Shown piece after piece: positions 31,320-42,184 of a stretch of 64,000 nucleotides of DNA. The translations under genes were made by a program, and so were the position numbers. Each line of letters begins with the position of its first letter. Position 1 is the stretch's first letter. This DNA comes from Athripsodes cinereus. Taxonomy: Eukaryota; Arthropoda; Insecta; Trichoptera; Leptoceridae. The notes beneath the pieces were generated by a model that was given only the letters and a program-made list of their open reading frames with translations, was not told the origin of the DNA and did no database searches. The stretch covers positions 12,315,237-12,379,236 of the forward strand of contig OX388307.1 in assembly GCA_947579605.1 (NCBI GenBank). Reading direction: 5' to 3'.

Positions 31320-33350
31320 TATTTTCTACTATGACTTTAATGTAAAATATACGCAAATAGGTACATCTAGGAATGAATAACTCTGTTTTTCTCTATGAAA
31401 ATATTATTATAAAGACAAGTTATCAGTTAAGAGATCTTCTTTGCTCTAAGGCAAAGCATATTGGGTTTTTATTGGTCTAAATGTTAATACATGTACACCT
31501 TCCCTCTTCACAATATATACTGAAACATTTGGTAAAAAAACATCACGACTTTTCATTGTGCTCGAGTAATAAGCAGTGCGTTCAAATAATTTGCAATATT
31601 AATTTTACATAAGTATTCTTTTCATTAAAATATAAATCCTTTTGTAATATTCGATTTCGATATTATTGTTATGTGCATGGGTGAATGTTACACGAGGATA
31701 TTACTATACACCAACATCTGCGCCAGAACTATAATTTTATTTAAGAAATGCAACAAAAACTGTATCGTGACCCTTGAAAATTATGAAATATAACCTGTTA
31801 TTAGTGAATGTACCTGTACGATGTAAAAATAATATTTAATAATAAAATGAAATAATATGTATATGATGAACATAATATAATACATAGGTTCAGGTTCCTA
31901 TGTCTTAGATAATCTTAGATTCTCTTTGATTATTTGTATAGACAGACGCCAACAAACTACCCTAGATCCATTATCCCAAATAGCGACAAATAAATACTTA
32001 CGTATTACCTACACATGTTCTCAATATAGGAGTGACTTAATTTGTTACATATTATAATCCTATGTCTTACTTTAAAAAAGTAATCAACTAATAAATTCAT
32101 TTACAACCGTACGTCTATTCTACTATACCTACCTCTTAAACAAAGAACCTATTTAAAAAAAATTATACGCAGGATACGCAAGGACATTAAAACTCAACAC
32201 TGACAATAGACACCTGAAACTTGACCAAAAATAATAATGACCCCGCTATATATTTTTTTCTATACATATTTTGTTTTCTTATTGAATTCGTTAAATGTAT
32301 TTTCATTTTCTATGTGTTTAAAAACTGTTTCCTCTCATACCAGTGGCTCAACTACTGACTGAGGAAAGTATAAAAAAATATCATTGCGCTATAATATTGT
32401 AATATTTGTCCACTATTTAATATATTGTTATTTTTGTTTTATTATTGAATAAATAAATTTAAAAAAATAGGATTATGTACCTGCGATATGATTCCTGACT
32501 GGATTGCAAATTTGTTACAAGGGTGTGTATGTACGTACATGTGTATCAAATGTAGGTACTCGTACTTACTGACTATTGCGAATAAATAGACTTAGGCCGA
32601 TTGAATTAAAAATGTAGCAAACATTTTTTTTATAAAATATTAAAATTGAACCATAAATACGATAATGCAATATATACCTATATGGTTGAAGTTTATATTA
32701 GACCGGTAAGTTGGTATTGAAGTAACGAGTTAAAGGTGTAAATTACCGAGTTAAAATTAGAGAAGGTATGTTTCATAATCCCAGAAGAGTTTACTCAGAC
32801 AACAATTAATTTACCACAAAAGGTTGCCTCCCTTACATGTTAGTTGTGCTTCCATATTATTAAAACACTATTTCTTTGAAAAGAATTAAACGTGTTTTGA
32901 ATGATGTATTTTAATTATAGTGTTTATAAATTGTGTGCCGTTACAGTAAAAGATACAGATTTATTGTTTTCTATGAAAATAATTAGAAGTAATTAAAATC
33001 ACCGTACAAAGTAATGGCTCCAAGTCCAGAAAATGTTTTGTTATTAAATTTGAATGCAAATTTATATAATTTTGTAATAGATGATTGGGGTTTTTAAAAG
33101 AGTAATTACACTAATAAATTGTATGTAAATTAAAGAGTAGATAGATAAGAAATAGCCACATTTATATTGGATAATCTATATTTGGATGAAATATTATAAA
33201 TTTAATCTTCATTTTTATGGTTAGTAGCTTGTGCAGTTTTCATCGTTTTTATTTCTCGCAATCCTTTAAAGTTATATTCAGGTTATACGTATTATCTATC
33301 CTTTTTAATCAAAGTTCAGCACTTAGTAATGTTTTTATCATTTTTACTAT
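31320..33350. other. Long AT-rich stretch, nothing firm
   Basis: ATTGAATAAATAAATTTAAAAAAAT at about 32440-32468 looks like an A-rich retroelement tail, but no coding remnant precedes it. Confidence 0.4.
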
Positions 33351-33356
33351 ATTACA

Positions 33357-33600
33357 CCATACCGTCACACCGAATTCCAAGTGTGGTAAGCAGAGAGAAC
33401 GGAATGCCATATATGTATTGTATATGCCTAGATCTATTTTTACATTATTCTTTCGCTTCTTCTACATTCATGCTATTTTTTATGCACGCACGTCGTGTTT
33501 TCTTACTCAACTCACGGCCCTTCTTGAAACTTTGATCCACGTGATCAAGCCACGTGGTTTTCGGACGCCCGTGCTTCTTGACACTTCCTCGCATTTTAAA
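33357..33600 (-). pseudogene. LINE 3' end (lineage A), minus-strand copy
   Basis: The minus strand reads RGSVKKHGRPKTTWLDHVDQSFKKGRELSKKTRRACIKNSMNVEEAKE. This is nearly the same as the end of the 12363-13697 protein (RGxRKRGRPRTTWLDHVDQ...RACMRNCMNVEEAKE). It is followed by the LINE 3' tail (TTACCACACTTGG...GTGTGACGGTAT) at 33357-33395. The copy is short and 5'-truncated, with the last residues frameshifted. Confidence 0.7.
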
Positions 33601-33609
33601 ATAAACAAT

Positions 33610-34855
33610 TAAGAGATATTGTATATACGAAAATTTATCAAACAAGACTGATAAAGAAACATATAAAGTATTGCTTATAATGATCATAATATTATAATAT
33701 CAATATTTATAAAATACGAGCTTTTCCTTTTACTATATGTATTTACTTAGAAAGGCTTCTTTCAGCTTCTGAAGTCATTATCAATCAAAACGATTTTCAA
33801 CAATCGTTGATATGTAAATAAAACAGAACCAGTAATGATCTATGATTAAGTCTACAAATTATTTGATAGCAACCACATTCTTACGAAAATATTTAAAGGA
33901 TACATCAGGATTATAATGTTTTGAATATCGTGTTATATATCAAACATATCATATCTAGTATGTAGAAGAAAGTGTATCTAATTTAATTTCATTTTACAAA
34001 ACTATAAAAAGCTTATCTGTTCAGCAAATTTTCATTTAACACCAGACGCGTTTATTGGCGATATGATTCGAACCAATTTACCATATCATATTAGATAAGT
34101 GGGTGCCCACTGCCCATAATACTCGTTATAATTCCAATATTAATAATAATAACACCATAGAGCGCTACTATTTAGACTTAATATTCGTACAACAATTCCA
34201 ATACAAGGCTTCCAATAATATTATTGTGTATTAATTTGTACCACGCCTCATTTAAATATTAATGACCACTATTAATATCAATGTTCTCGTTTGATTCTTA
34301 AGCATAACTTATTATAATACTGTCTATAATAATATGAATAATAGGTATAGGTACTACACGTAGATATAATAACACTACCAAGAATATTGACTACTATGAA
34401 ATAATATTAAAGTTCCTTGTAATCTAACAGATTATTTCCCTCGTGTAACTCGCCTGTCAAATTTAATATGGAATCGTGTCAACAGATGCACGAAACAATT
34501 AATATCATACAAATAATATGTACCTACGTGATTCTACTGATTTTATATAGCTATTTATACGAGACTTTTTATTTTGATGATTCTAAGTCAACTAAACCAC
34601 CTCTTTCTCAATGATATAAAATCTCGGATTTCGTTATCATAAAATGTCGTTGTTTCAAAATTATTTTGAATAACATATTATTCTGAATCAAGAATACAAT
34701 ACTTGTTCCTATATATTTTTATGAACACTACGAGAAACAGAAAAAAATCATCTCGATGATAATCAAGAACGCTCCGGATCGCATGGACTGCCATGTGAAC
34801 AAACGAGTCGATCATATTTGAGCTGAATATCCAGGATCGTTTGTTAACCATATGC
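33610..34855. other. AT-rich stretch, nothing recognised
   Basis: No repeat or coding signal is recognised apart from short AT-rich palindromes. Confidence 0.45.
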
Positions 34856-34857
34856 TT

Positions 34858-35105
34858 AAGACACATCTTGCAGGACTGGACAGGACACATCATGAGAAGA
34901 GAGCCAGATAACCTGGAAAACTCATGATTGTGAGAAGGGAAGAAGTTCTCGCTGTCCTATCATCTAATTCAAGCTACATTATCCAGGAAACATCAGGACC
35001 ATCTGTTCCAGATACTCTGCGCATGACTCAGAATAGACACAACTGCAGATTAGTAACATAGAAGATCTACTGCTGTCACCATCCTGACATGAAGAAATGG
35101 ACGAA
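34858..35105 (+). pseudogene. LINE C-terminal fragment (lineage D)
   Basis: DWTGHIMRREPDNLENS* is followed by IVRREEVLAVLSSN and, near 35080, HHPDMKKWTKE. The first part matches FGHIMRR.PDNLEK of lineage D (compare 26662-26945) and the last the usual HPD-rich end. Stops and frame changes are present. The minus-strand 71-codon frame next to it is a shadow. Confidence 0.55.
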
Positions 35106-35524
35106 GGAGGGAGAGTACTGTGAATAATAACATGTGTGAATTCTTAAATGTATTTTTGGCCAATTATTCTCGGACATTTTATAATATTTTACAGGCAGGA
35201 TCTTCAAATCTATCGTATCACAGAGACAATACTTCAAAGGCATTCTTTGGAGATACTTACTACGTTGAACACTTGTATTTAGTAATATTTTATGGAATAT
35301 TGCGTTATCTTCTGTCAATCTGAAAACTCATTATTTAATAATATTTTTTTTATGTTATTCGTAAATTGCTTTGTACTGTTAAAATATTAAATGTAATTTT
35401 TATAATTCGTGATCATACTTACATCCCTACAATCAGCTGTTAATGAAAGCTTTATGGAGAATACTTTTTTTAATTTATTATCGATAATTAAAAATATGCG
35501 TAACATGTGAAGTATATATCCTTA

Positions 35525-35715
35525 TGACTCCAGTGAATAATAATGTTTTCTGACGATATTACGTTTTCAATATGTCATCAATTGTATATAGATGGTCATG
35601 ATTTTTACCTTTTAAATTTCTTCGTCTTCTAAGACCTTTACGATCAATCCTTGTACGACCAAAGGAGATGATGTCGATGACTGCATTCACGTCGATGCAT
35701 ATTTTTATTTTATAA
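35525..35715 (+). repeat. Direct repeat, copy 1 (partner at 36850)
   Basis: ACTCCAGTGAATAATAATG, ATTACGTTTTCAATATG, GATGGTCATGATTTTTACC and CGACCAAAGGAGATGATG recur in the same order at 36850-37040. The two copies are about 190 bp long and 1.32 kb apart. CTTCTAAG...GAGATGATG resembles a LINE 3' end, so these may be two independent insertions rather than terminal repeats of one element. Confidence 0.6.
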
Positions 35716-35857
35716 TAATACTTATCTATTAGGTATTGAATGTTGTCGATATCTGAAAGAATATAATGTCTATCAAAATAATATGATCCTGTCTATCAGT
35801 GGCGTATTTTCCACGTACACAAAAAAGCAACGCATGCGTATATAAAAATGTCGAGTT

Positions 35858-36025
35858 CGTCGGTAGCCTGGAGGTAGAGTCTCAGCCTCATGAACAAGGG
35901 GCCAGCGGTTTGATCCCAGGTGTCGGCAAACTCCCCTTTCACGACACAAGCTTTTATTGAAAGGTGTATAAGGTTGTATTTGGGTTTATAACAAAACCCA
36001 GATATATCTTAAAAAAAATGAATAA
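35858..36025 (+). repeat. tRNA-derived SINE, copy 2
   Basis: TCGGTAGCCTGGAGGTAGAG (A box) and GCGGTTTGATCCC (B box) form the head. The body AAACTCCCCTTTCACGACAC, AAGCTTTTATTG and GTATTTGGGTTTATAAC parallels the copy at 22005-22165. The end is A-rich. Confidence 0.7.
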
Positions 36026-36029
36026 AATG

Positions 36030-36845
36030 AAATATTTCGTATTACTATAAAAAACTTTAAAAACTTTAAAAACTTTACAAAGTTTCTTGATTTTTTATAC
36101 CAAAGTATGGAATGAATAAAGAAAACACGATCTATATAAAAAGTATGGTCCCGTCACTGCTGTCTATGAATGTATATGTATATTGTTTAGTCGTGGAAAC
36201 TCGACATCTGGGTGTGTTTCATATTATTATATTTCAATAATGTCTACTGGAATACAACACAAACGTTACCCCGATCATTTTATTATTAAACTACATGTAT
36301 TCAAAACAAATTGATTGGAATATAGCTACGTTTATTGTTTCTACAAACTTTTATTGTTTCCATAATACAAACACTTTTATTTTTCTTTTCAGCTCCTATA
36401 CTGTGGAAAATAAAAATTGATGGATAGAAAGACAATAAGTAATGAATTTTCTTTTCAACTCAAATAAAATTTTGTTTGTAAGTTTTTAATATCAGAAATA
36501 CGTAATATTTATATACGGAATATAGTGACGTAGTTATGACTCAAAATTGTTTTCTAAATTACAAAATAAGACATGAAAATGTACTTAATAAGGAAAAAGC
36601 AAAGAATCAGTCCAAAACTGTTTTAGTGCTGTACAGTATTTCATGCAAGAGGGTCACTTGTAATCTCACTGCAAATCTAATAAACAGATTGTCTTTTCAG
36701 CTCCACAAATTATTAAGAAGTTTTGTATGGACCAAAATTGATCAAAATAATTATTATTGAAAGTGCGCTAAGTGGTCATATAAAAACTCGGTAATACTGA
36801 CTCTTCACAGGATGTTGAGCAAATTAAATCATTATCGCGGTAAGT
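36030..36845. other. AT-rich stretch, nothing recognised
   Basis: The 74-codon frame at 36536 resembles no known protein. Confidence 0.4.
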
Positions 36846-36849
36846 AGCA

Positions 36850-37040
36850 GCCATTTACTCCAGTGAATAATTATGTTCTCTGAATATATTACGTTTTCAA
36901 TATGTTTTCAATTGCATATGGATGGTCATGATTTTTACCTTTTAAAGTTCTTCTTCTTCTAAGAACTTTACAATCAGCCCTTGAACGACCGAAGGAGATG
37001 ATGATGATAATTCCATTCACATCGATGCACATTTTTATTT
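36850..37040 (+). repeat. Direct repeat, copy 2 (partner at 35525)
   Basis: See the partner. Here the block ends GACCGAAGGAGATGATGATGATAAT, a short GAT run typical of a LINE tail. Confidence 0.6.
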
Positions 37041-37315
37041 TCTAGTTTGCGTGAATGAACATTTTGATTTATGTTCAGCTTCGACTCTCTATATTGGTTT
37101 ATCGCTTATATTATGTTATAATTATACCTACACAAGATGATTTTTTTGCATTTTTTGTACTAGTGTGGATTGATTTTTCAGCTTAAGTGCCGAATATTTA
37201 ATTAGATTAACACAATTAAATCAAGCAAAACACTTTATATAAACTCATAAAAATACGACTTAGTTGTTGAACAATTCTTTAAGAGGTCTATATAGATTAC
37301 TGTCCATTGTTTTGT

Positions 37316-37545
37316 GTTAGCCGCCCGAGCTGTTTATGCCCCCGGGGTGAAAGAAGACGGCGAGACGAACGTTATATAAGATGAAAGAGGACGGAAAACG
37401 TGCCGGCAGAAATAATTTAGATGTTTTGTAATTTAGTGTAATTTAGCTGTCAGGTCTAGTTATTAAGACATCACGCGCGAACCAAGGGGAGGGAGCGAGA
37501 AGGCAGCGCGTCGGAGTGAGACAGAAATAACGGCGGTAGAAATGT
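37316..37545 (+). promoter_or_regulatory. CpG-rich island with TATA-like box (solo LTR or promoter)
   Basis: A sharp GC/CpG-rich island (GCCGCCCGAGC, CCCCCGGGG, GACGGCGAGACGAACG, CACGCGCGAACC, GCAGCGCGTCGGAG) stands out in AT-rich DNA. ACGTTATATAAGATG at about 37364-37378 contains a TATA-like box. The start TGTTAGCC could be an LTR end, but I found no matching CA end or target duplication. It may be a solo LTR or a promoter/5' UTR. Confidence 0.4.
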
Positions 37546-37549
37546 TTTA

Positions 37550-38065
37550 AAACTTGAAAGTCTTTATATTTATAGGTTGTATTTATGATCCTCATCGTTC
37601 TCTTGCATATTATTGAATTCGTAATGATTTTAAAACAGTTATGAATTAATTGTGTCGTGATGTTTCCAACTCTGTACGTAGAAAAATGTAGGTACTCATT
37701 TATTTGTAAGGGAAATTACCAACTCGAAGAGTCGTGGAAATTCCTCACAATTGTCTGTAATATATTAATGGCTCTTACGAGTATATCTTGTCGGTACTAC
37801 ATCACTGTAGGCAGACATGTAGACTGCATCCAAGATCTCAGAACTCTTATTAGGTGTCCTAACCTTCTATTTAAATAGGTATTAGGTATCCTAACATAAA
37901 ATATAAAACTTGTTGACACGTGACACATGACACACACACACACATACAAATATTTTAGTATTTAATATACCTTGGCATAAAATATTTAATTGTCCCTTGA
38001 CTAAATCTGGAGGGAACGCTGGCTATTGCACCCTGTGGAGTATCCGGTAAAGAAAAGGTGTCTCA
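37550..38065. other. AT-rich stretch, nothing recognised
   Basis: A (CA)n-like run lies at 37930-37945. The 73-codon frame at 37657 is not recognised. Confidence 0.4.
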
Positions 38066-38070
38066 TTCTT

Positions 38071-38276
38071 TTCTGTAAGTTTTAAAGTGTCTTGTTATGG
38101 GCAGGTATTCGTAAAACCTCAAGTATAAGGCAATCAACATCTGAAATTCAGCGATGATGTAGGTATCCCACCCATCCTGAATACCTAATTTTATTATTGA
38201 CACGGAGAGGGTAATTGGTATGTTTGTTACTTACAGTTAGTCCGTTTACCTCATTTGACGGATATGCCGTGAATAA
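38071..38276 (+). repeat. SINE-like dispersed repeat, copy F (near full length)
   Basis: It holds, in order, TTCTGTAAGTTTTAAAGTGTC, GGGCAGGTATTCGTAAAACC, TCAAGTATAAGGCA, ATCTGAAATTCAGCGATGA, CCACCCATCCTGAATACC, TTGACACGGAGAGGGTAATT, ATGTTTGTTAC and TTTACCTCATTTG...GATATGCCGTGAAT. This is the clearest guide to the whole unit. Confidence 0.7.
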
Positions 38277-38332
38277 AAAGCTTACTTTGAAAACACAAAC
38301 TTAGCGAACTTTAACTTTATATATTTCTTATA

Positions 38333-38878
38333 CAGTCGATTCCGCTTAATTGGGATACATCGGGACTTGGATATTTTGTCCCAATTAAGCGGCTGTCCCA
38401 ATTAAGCGAAATTCTCATTTTTTTTAAATTAACTTATTTGGTTTTGGCAACTAAGGCCATTAACCAGTAATACACACATAAAATTAAGAAATGTATATTT
38501 TTTTCAATAATTTTATTTTATAAACTCTTGGAAACTGTAAATTACATAAAGGTAATATAAATTGTCATATAAATTACAAATATGTAGTATAAACTTTAAA
38601 AAAAAAAAAAAACCTAATTAAAATAATAAATGGGTAGGTACATACAATTTAATTCAATGCAAAAATGAGAATTCTTTGATCATATTTTTTCTTGAGAATA
38701 TGTGTAACATAAAATGTGCTGTGATCTTAAATTTACTGTCCCAATTAAGCGGAATTTTCTCCCAATTAAACATATAAATTTACTATTTGTTTCTTGGTTT
38801 GGTTTCTGTTCTTTGGGATTTGTCCCAAATAAGCGGCTGTCCCAATTTAGCGGTGTCCCAATCAAGCGGAATCGACTG
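38333..38878. mobile_element. Pogo/Tigger-type MITE, 546 bp
   Basis: Left end CAGTCGATTCCGCTTAATTG (38333) and right end GGTGTCCCAATCAAGCGG...ATCGACTG (38878) are inverted repeats of about 24 bp, flanked by TA on both sides. The TA duplication and CAGTCGATTCCGC termini are those of pogo/Tigger-like Tc1-mariner elements. The motif CCCAATTAAGCGG and variants are repeated several times near both ends, probably as transposase binding sites (inferred). It encodes no transposase; the two 60-codon frames are incidental. Confidence 0.8.
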
Positions 38879-38927
38879 TATTTTAAAGTACTTCTTTGAA
38901 TTAATTTCCATTAAATTATGTAAGTAT

Positions 38928-40013
38928 ATATATAATGAGTTACAATCCATTTGATTGGTCTGCAACGAGTTTTGACTTATTTCTCCACTCCTCCCTATTC
39001 TCAGCTAGTCTCTTCAACTCCATATATGAGCCACAGCTCATGTCCCTCTTCAGTTGGTCCATATAGGCGTCTCTCGGTCGACCTCTGCCATTTGTGCCTT
39101 CGGTCCTGCCCTCTGCGATTGCGATGAGCAGTCCTGGGTGCCTGATGTTGTGGCCAATCCAATTAGCTCGTTGTTGGCAGATTCTTTTGAGGAGTTGCCT
39201 TTTTTCGCCAACCCTGGTTAACACTTCTTCGTTTTCGACGTGTTCCGACCAATGAATCTTCAGCATGCGTCTATAGCACCACATTTCAAATGCCGCTAAC
39301 CGTCCGCTTTCCCTCTTGCTGATGGTCCACGTCTCGCACCCATATAACAAAATGCTCCACACAAAGGCTTTAGTGAGATTCTTCCTCACGCTTAGATCAA
39401 TATTAGGGGATTCTAATATTTTGGATTTTTTGTTAAAGGCAATTCGTGCCTGGTTTATTCTGCTCACAATTTCTGATTTGGAGCGTCCGTCCTGGTTTAT
39501 TCTGCTGCCCAAGTACACGAATTCTCTTACTTGTTTGATGCTCACTCCATTTATGGCAATGTTTGCTGTCGCTTCCTTCCTTCCAACGACCATACATTTT
39601 GTTTTATCTTTATTTATTTTCATGTTGTACTTTGACAACAGTATACTTTCCATTTTCCCTAAGGCTTCGTTCAGCTCCATCTCGGAGTCTGCGAGCAGTG
39701 CTATGTCGTCTGCATATCTAATCATGTCGACTTTTTTCCCATTTATTTTTACTCCTGTCCAGTTCTTCATTTCTTCTCTGAGTTCATCAATAGCTCGCTG
39801 TATATAGCAGTTAAAGAGTGCTGGCGACATTGAGCATCCCTGTCTCACACCTTGTTCTACCCTCGCTTCTGCGCAGCTCTCTCCGCTTTTAATTACAGCC
39901 ATTTCATTCTTGTATAGGCTCCAGATTGCTCTTCTGTCCTTATAGCTCATTCCTATCTGGTTTAGAGTCTTAAAAAGTTGTTCCCTTTCTACTTTATCGA
40001 ATGCTTTTTCTCT
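38928..40013 (-). mobile_element. 5'-truncated LINE insertion (lineage B) with 12-bp target duplication
   Basis: TTATGTAAGTAT at 38916-38927 and 40014-40025 is an exact 12-bp target-site duplication. On the minus strand the element runs from inside the reverse transcriptase gene (40013) to a short TATATATA tail (38928). It lies 38 bases from the pogo-type MITE. A sharp 5' truncation, target duplication and open frame mark a fairly recent target-primed insertion. Confidence 0.85.
38940..40013 (-). CDS. LINE reverse transcriptase, C-terminal 357 codons, lineage B
   Basis: The frame is open from the truncation point, giving KAFDKVEREQLFKTLNQIG and then 336 codons from a Met at 39950. From that Met: VRQGCSMSPALFN (about 35-47), catalytic YADD (79-82), VYLGSRINQDGRS (from about 145), LLYGCETWT (201-209), NWIGHNIRH (about 263-271), GRGRPRD (288-294) and a final NREEWRNKS. 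These are the palm, thumb and C-terminal motifs of an insect LINE, probably RTE-related. The annotated Met is internal; the natural start and the endonuclease are lost by truncation. No stop or frameshift is seen, so the copy is young but not autonomous. Related fragments lie at 41455-41565. Confidence 0.85.
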   Translation of the reverse strand, partial: REKAFDKVEREQLFKTLNQIGMSYKDRRAIWSLYKNEMAVIKSGESCAEARVEQGVRQGCSMSPALFNCYIQRAIDELREEMKNWTGVKINGKKVDMIRYADDIALLADSEMELNEALGKMESILLSKYNMKINKDKTKCMVVGRKEATANIAINGVSIKQVREFVYLGSRINQDGRSKSEIVSRINQARIAFNKKSKILESPNIDLSVRKNLTKAFVWSILLYGCETWTISKRESGRLAAFEMWCYRRMLKIHWSEHVENEEVLTRVGEKRQLLKRICQQRANWIGHNIRHPGLLIAIAEGRTEGTNGRGRPRDAYMDQLKRDMSCGSYMELKRLAENREEWRNKSKLVADQSNGL

Positions 40014-40029
40014 TTATGTAAGTATGTAG

Positions 40030-40735
40030 CCTTATATCATTATATAAATGTTCTTTGTGTCAATAATGAATAGCGTACAGAATAATAGTATGGGTAACAA
40101 TCATATAATTGAAAAGGTGAAAATAATAATATGCCATCATACTTTGTCTGACCTCTGAACTCTGAAATGTGTTATTGTACGTTGACCATATTGAGATGCG
40201 AAATGTTTTCTTAAAATACCACCATTTCTGAATGTATTATACCTATTCAACACACAGTCATGTAGATACCTTTTGTGTGTTTAACAAGAGAATAATTGCC
40301 TTAATATAACCATAATGAGTAATATAATAAGAGAATATAGGTATTAAAATCGACAGCTGGAATGATAATTCAATGTTAAGTAGATTAAAAATTAAAGTAA
40401 AATAATGAGATATTTAAGTTGACATTGTAAGAAATTTCTTTTGTTATATCAAAAAAAATTGCAGTAGATGAAATATAGTTTAAAATAATTATGTCAGGTT
40501 TTTTAAAAAAAAACATAACGGTTCGACGGGCTCAATGGGTATTCCTTTTTCTTCTGCATATATTTGTCATAGAATTTCTATGTGTCTGTATTTTTCTGTA
40601 TAGGTATTTTGTTATTGTCTTGATTGTTTGATGTGTACGTACAATGACAGCGAAAAGGTTTTTACTGTAATGCTGTTCATTGTTTTCATTTATAAATAAA
40701 TAAAATAAAATAAATAAATAAGGGAAATACACAGA
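40030..40735. other. AT-rich stretch, nothing recognised
   Basis: A TAAATAAATAAAATAAAATA run lies near 40692-40720. Confidence 0.4.
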
Positions 40736-40739
40736 AATC

Positions 40740-40850
40740 TTCTGTACCTACGATGGGGGTGGTCTGATTACATGAAGAAAGTTGCTGATGTTTGCATGTG
40801 GTCATGCGGAAGGACAGAAATTCCTGGAGAGATTTGGGTAGACGTTAGTT
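40740..40850 (+). pseudogene. LINE C-terminal fragment
   Basis: Plus-strand translation RWGWSDYMKKVADV...WSCGRTEIPGEIW resembles RW.DDIKKVAG..W...A.DR..W, the end of LINE ORF2, with frame damage. Short and weak. Confidence 0.4.
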
Positions 40851-41454
40851 TATTAACAGGAAAAAATGGCTGATTAACAAAGAATTGTTCATAGTCAATA
40901 TGAATATGCTCGTAACAAATATCTAAAATGAAAAATGTGTAATTAAATGTCTTAATTAAATTACGGAAGATATTGATATAATGGACAATTAATTATAAAA
41001 AAATATCGTATCAGTTTGAATGTGAAGGGCACTTATGCAATTTCAATAAATTAAAATCTAATTACTTATAGTTTGCTTTCCATTTCCAATAAATAAATAC
41101 AGTCTACGTCTTTTAGTACAAGTGTGCAAGTGTCTGCTATTTCTTGACATGAACGTGAGGCTGACCATATCAATATCAGCAACACCTTAGTAAAGTAATT
41201 AAATTAAAGGCACACGGAATATGCATAATACGTGTTCGTATCGCTGATGTGTTATGTAGAGAGTACATGCAAGTTCACATATGTACCAACACACTGTTTG
41301 CTAATAATATGCTCAGATATAATTAACTTTGTTTCCTTATATTTTTAAAATTTATTTCCCATACATTTATTAATTATTAACAACTTAAGATGACCAACCA
41401 AATTCAATTTACCCATTACACTACAAAATCCAGAATATACTCAATATTTTTGGA

Positions 41455-41565
41455 TTTTATTTACGTTCCCCCCTGTCTTCTGCTAGTCTTATCAAATCTA
41501 CGTATGTGCAACAGCGTATGATCTTTATCACTTGATTCATGTAGGCATCTCTTCCATACTACGAA
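41455..41565 (-). pseudogene. LINE C-terminal fragment (related to lineage B)
   Basis: The sequence GCTAGTCTTATCAAATCTACG and then CATGTAGGCATCTCTTCC follows the same order as 38992-39078 (GCTAGTCTCTTCAAC..., CATATAGGCGTCTCTC). It is the last part of the ORF on the minus strand. Diverged and short. Confidence 0.5.
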
Positions 41566-41569
41566 ATCT

Positions 41570-41695
41570 ATATATTGAGAAAAAAACTTAATATGTGCGA
41601 TCATATATCGATTTCGATTGACATTCAACATTTTTGCCACTTCTGCCAGGCATCACTATTTTGGAAATATCACTAAAGGTAGATACCATTTTATT
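41570..41695. other. Target sequence beside the R1-like insertion
   Basis: AT-rich sequence whose last 15 bases (41681-41695) are duplicated at 42185-42199. The minus-strand frame that runs from the LINE into this segment is chimeric. Confidence 0.5.
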
Positions 41696-41880
41696 TTCTC
41701 TTTGTGTAGTCCACTTTGGGCACCCAAACATAGTGTGCTCTGCGCTGTCTATTTCCTCGCAGTATAAGCAGTTCAGCCTGTCTCGCTTGCCTATCCTGGC
41801 TACGTATTCCATAAATACCCCATGCCCGGTAAGGCATTGAGTGACATAGTAGGTAAGGTTTCCGTGTTTCCTAAGAATCC
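41696..41880 (-). pseudogene. R1-like LINE ORF2 C-terminus, inverted 5' part
   Basis: The minus strand reads KHGNLTYYVTQCLTGHGVF, then RIGKRDRLNCLYCEEIDSAEHTMFGCPKW. The L.Y..TQ.LTGHG.F...L.R..K.....C.YC...D.AEHT.F.C..W pattern, with its CCHC zinc knuckle (C-x2-C-x7-H-x4-C), is the R1/Tad-type LINE C-terminus. The ORF continues on the plus strand after the inversion point. Confidence 0.8.
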
Positions 41881-42184
41881 AAGATTACACAAAGAGAAAA
41901 CTTGGAAGAAAGAGTGGGAGTCATGAACCCGGAGAACATAGTTCAAAAGATGCTGGAGGGAAAAAATGTGGGATGAGATCACAGGTCTCATGATAAGCAT
42001 AATGAAGGAAAAGGAGATTTATGAAAGAATGGAGCAAAGAATCTGAAAGACCAAAAGGCTGCGTGATAAGGCCAGTTGGCGGAAATCGTGCAGTCTAGGA
42101 GCAGGGAGGGGTTTTAGCCGGTATGAGTCCGGCACTATCCAAGAGGGTGTCCATTAGGATTTCCCCTCCCAAACAAACAAAAAA
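41880..42184 (+). pseudogene. R1-like LINE ORF2 end and 3' UTR
   Basis: TKRENLEERVGVMNPENIVQ, then MLEGKNVWDEITGLM and a stop after YERMEQRI at about 42044. This matches the end of R1-type ORF2 (...LTPENIVE.ML....W..V..F...I...K). The remaining 140 bases are 3' UTR (TTAGCCGGTATGAGTCCGGC, CCATTAGGATTTCCCCTCCC) plus an A-rich tail. Codons run on from the inverted left part. Confidence 0.75.

Larger units (their letters stand above)
41696..42184. mobile_element. R1-like LINE insertion with 5' inversion (twin priming)
   Basis: AGATACCATTTTATT occurs at 41681-41695 and 42185-42199, an exact 15-bp target duplication around 489 bp. The left part (41696 to about 41880) carries LINE sequence on the minus strand. 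The right part (about 41880-42184) carries the next segment of the same ORF on the plus strand, followed by a 3' UTR and an AAACAAACAAAAAAAG tail. The word ACACAAAGAGAAAA is present at both ends of the inversion. This is the structure made by twin priming during target-primed reverse transcription. Confidence 0.85.

Noticed and set aside
41588..41812. 74-codon minus-strand frame as one protein
   Set aside because: The N-terminal half is the R1-like LINE; the C-terminal half is read-through into the target duplication and flanking DNA.
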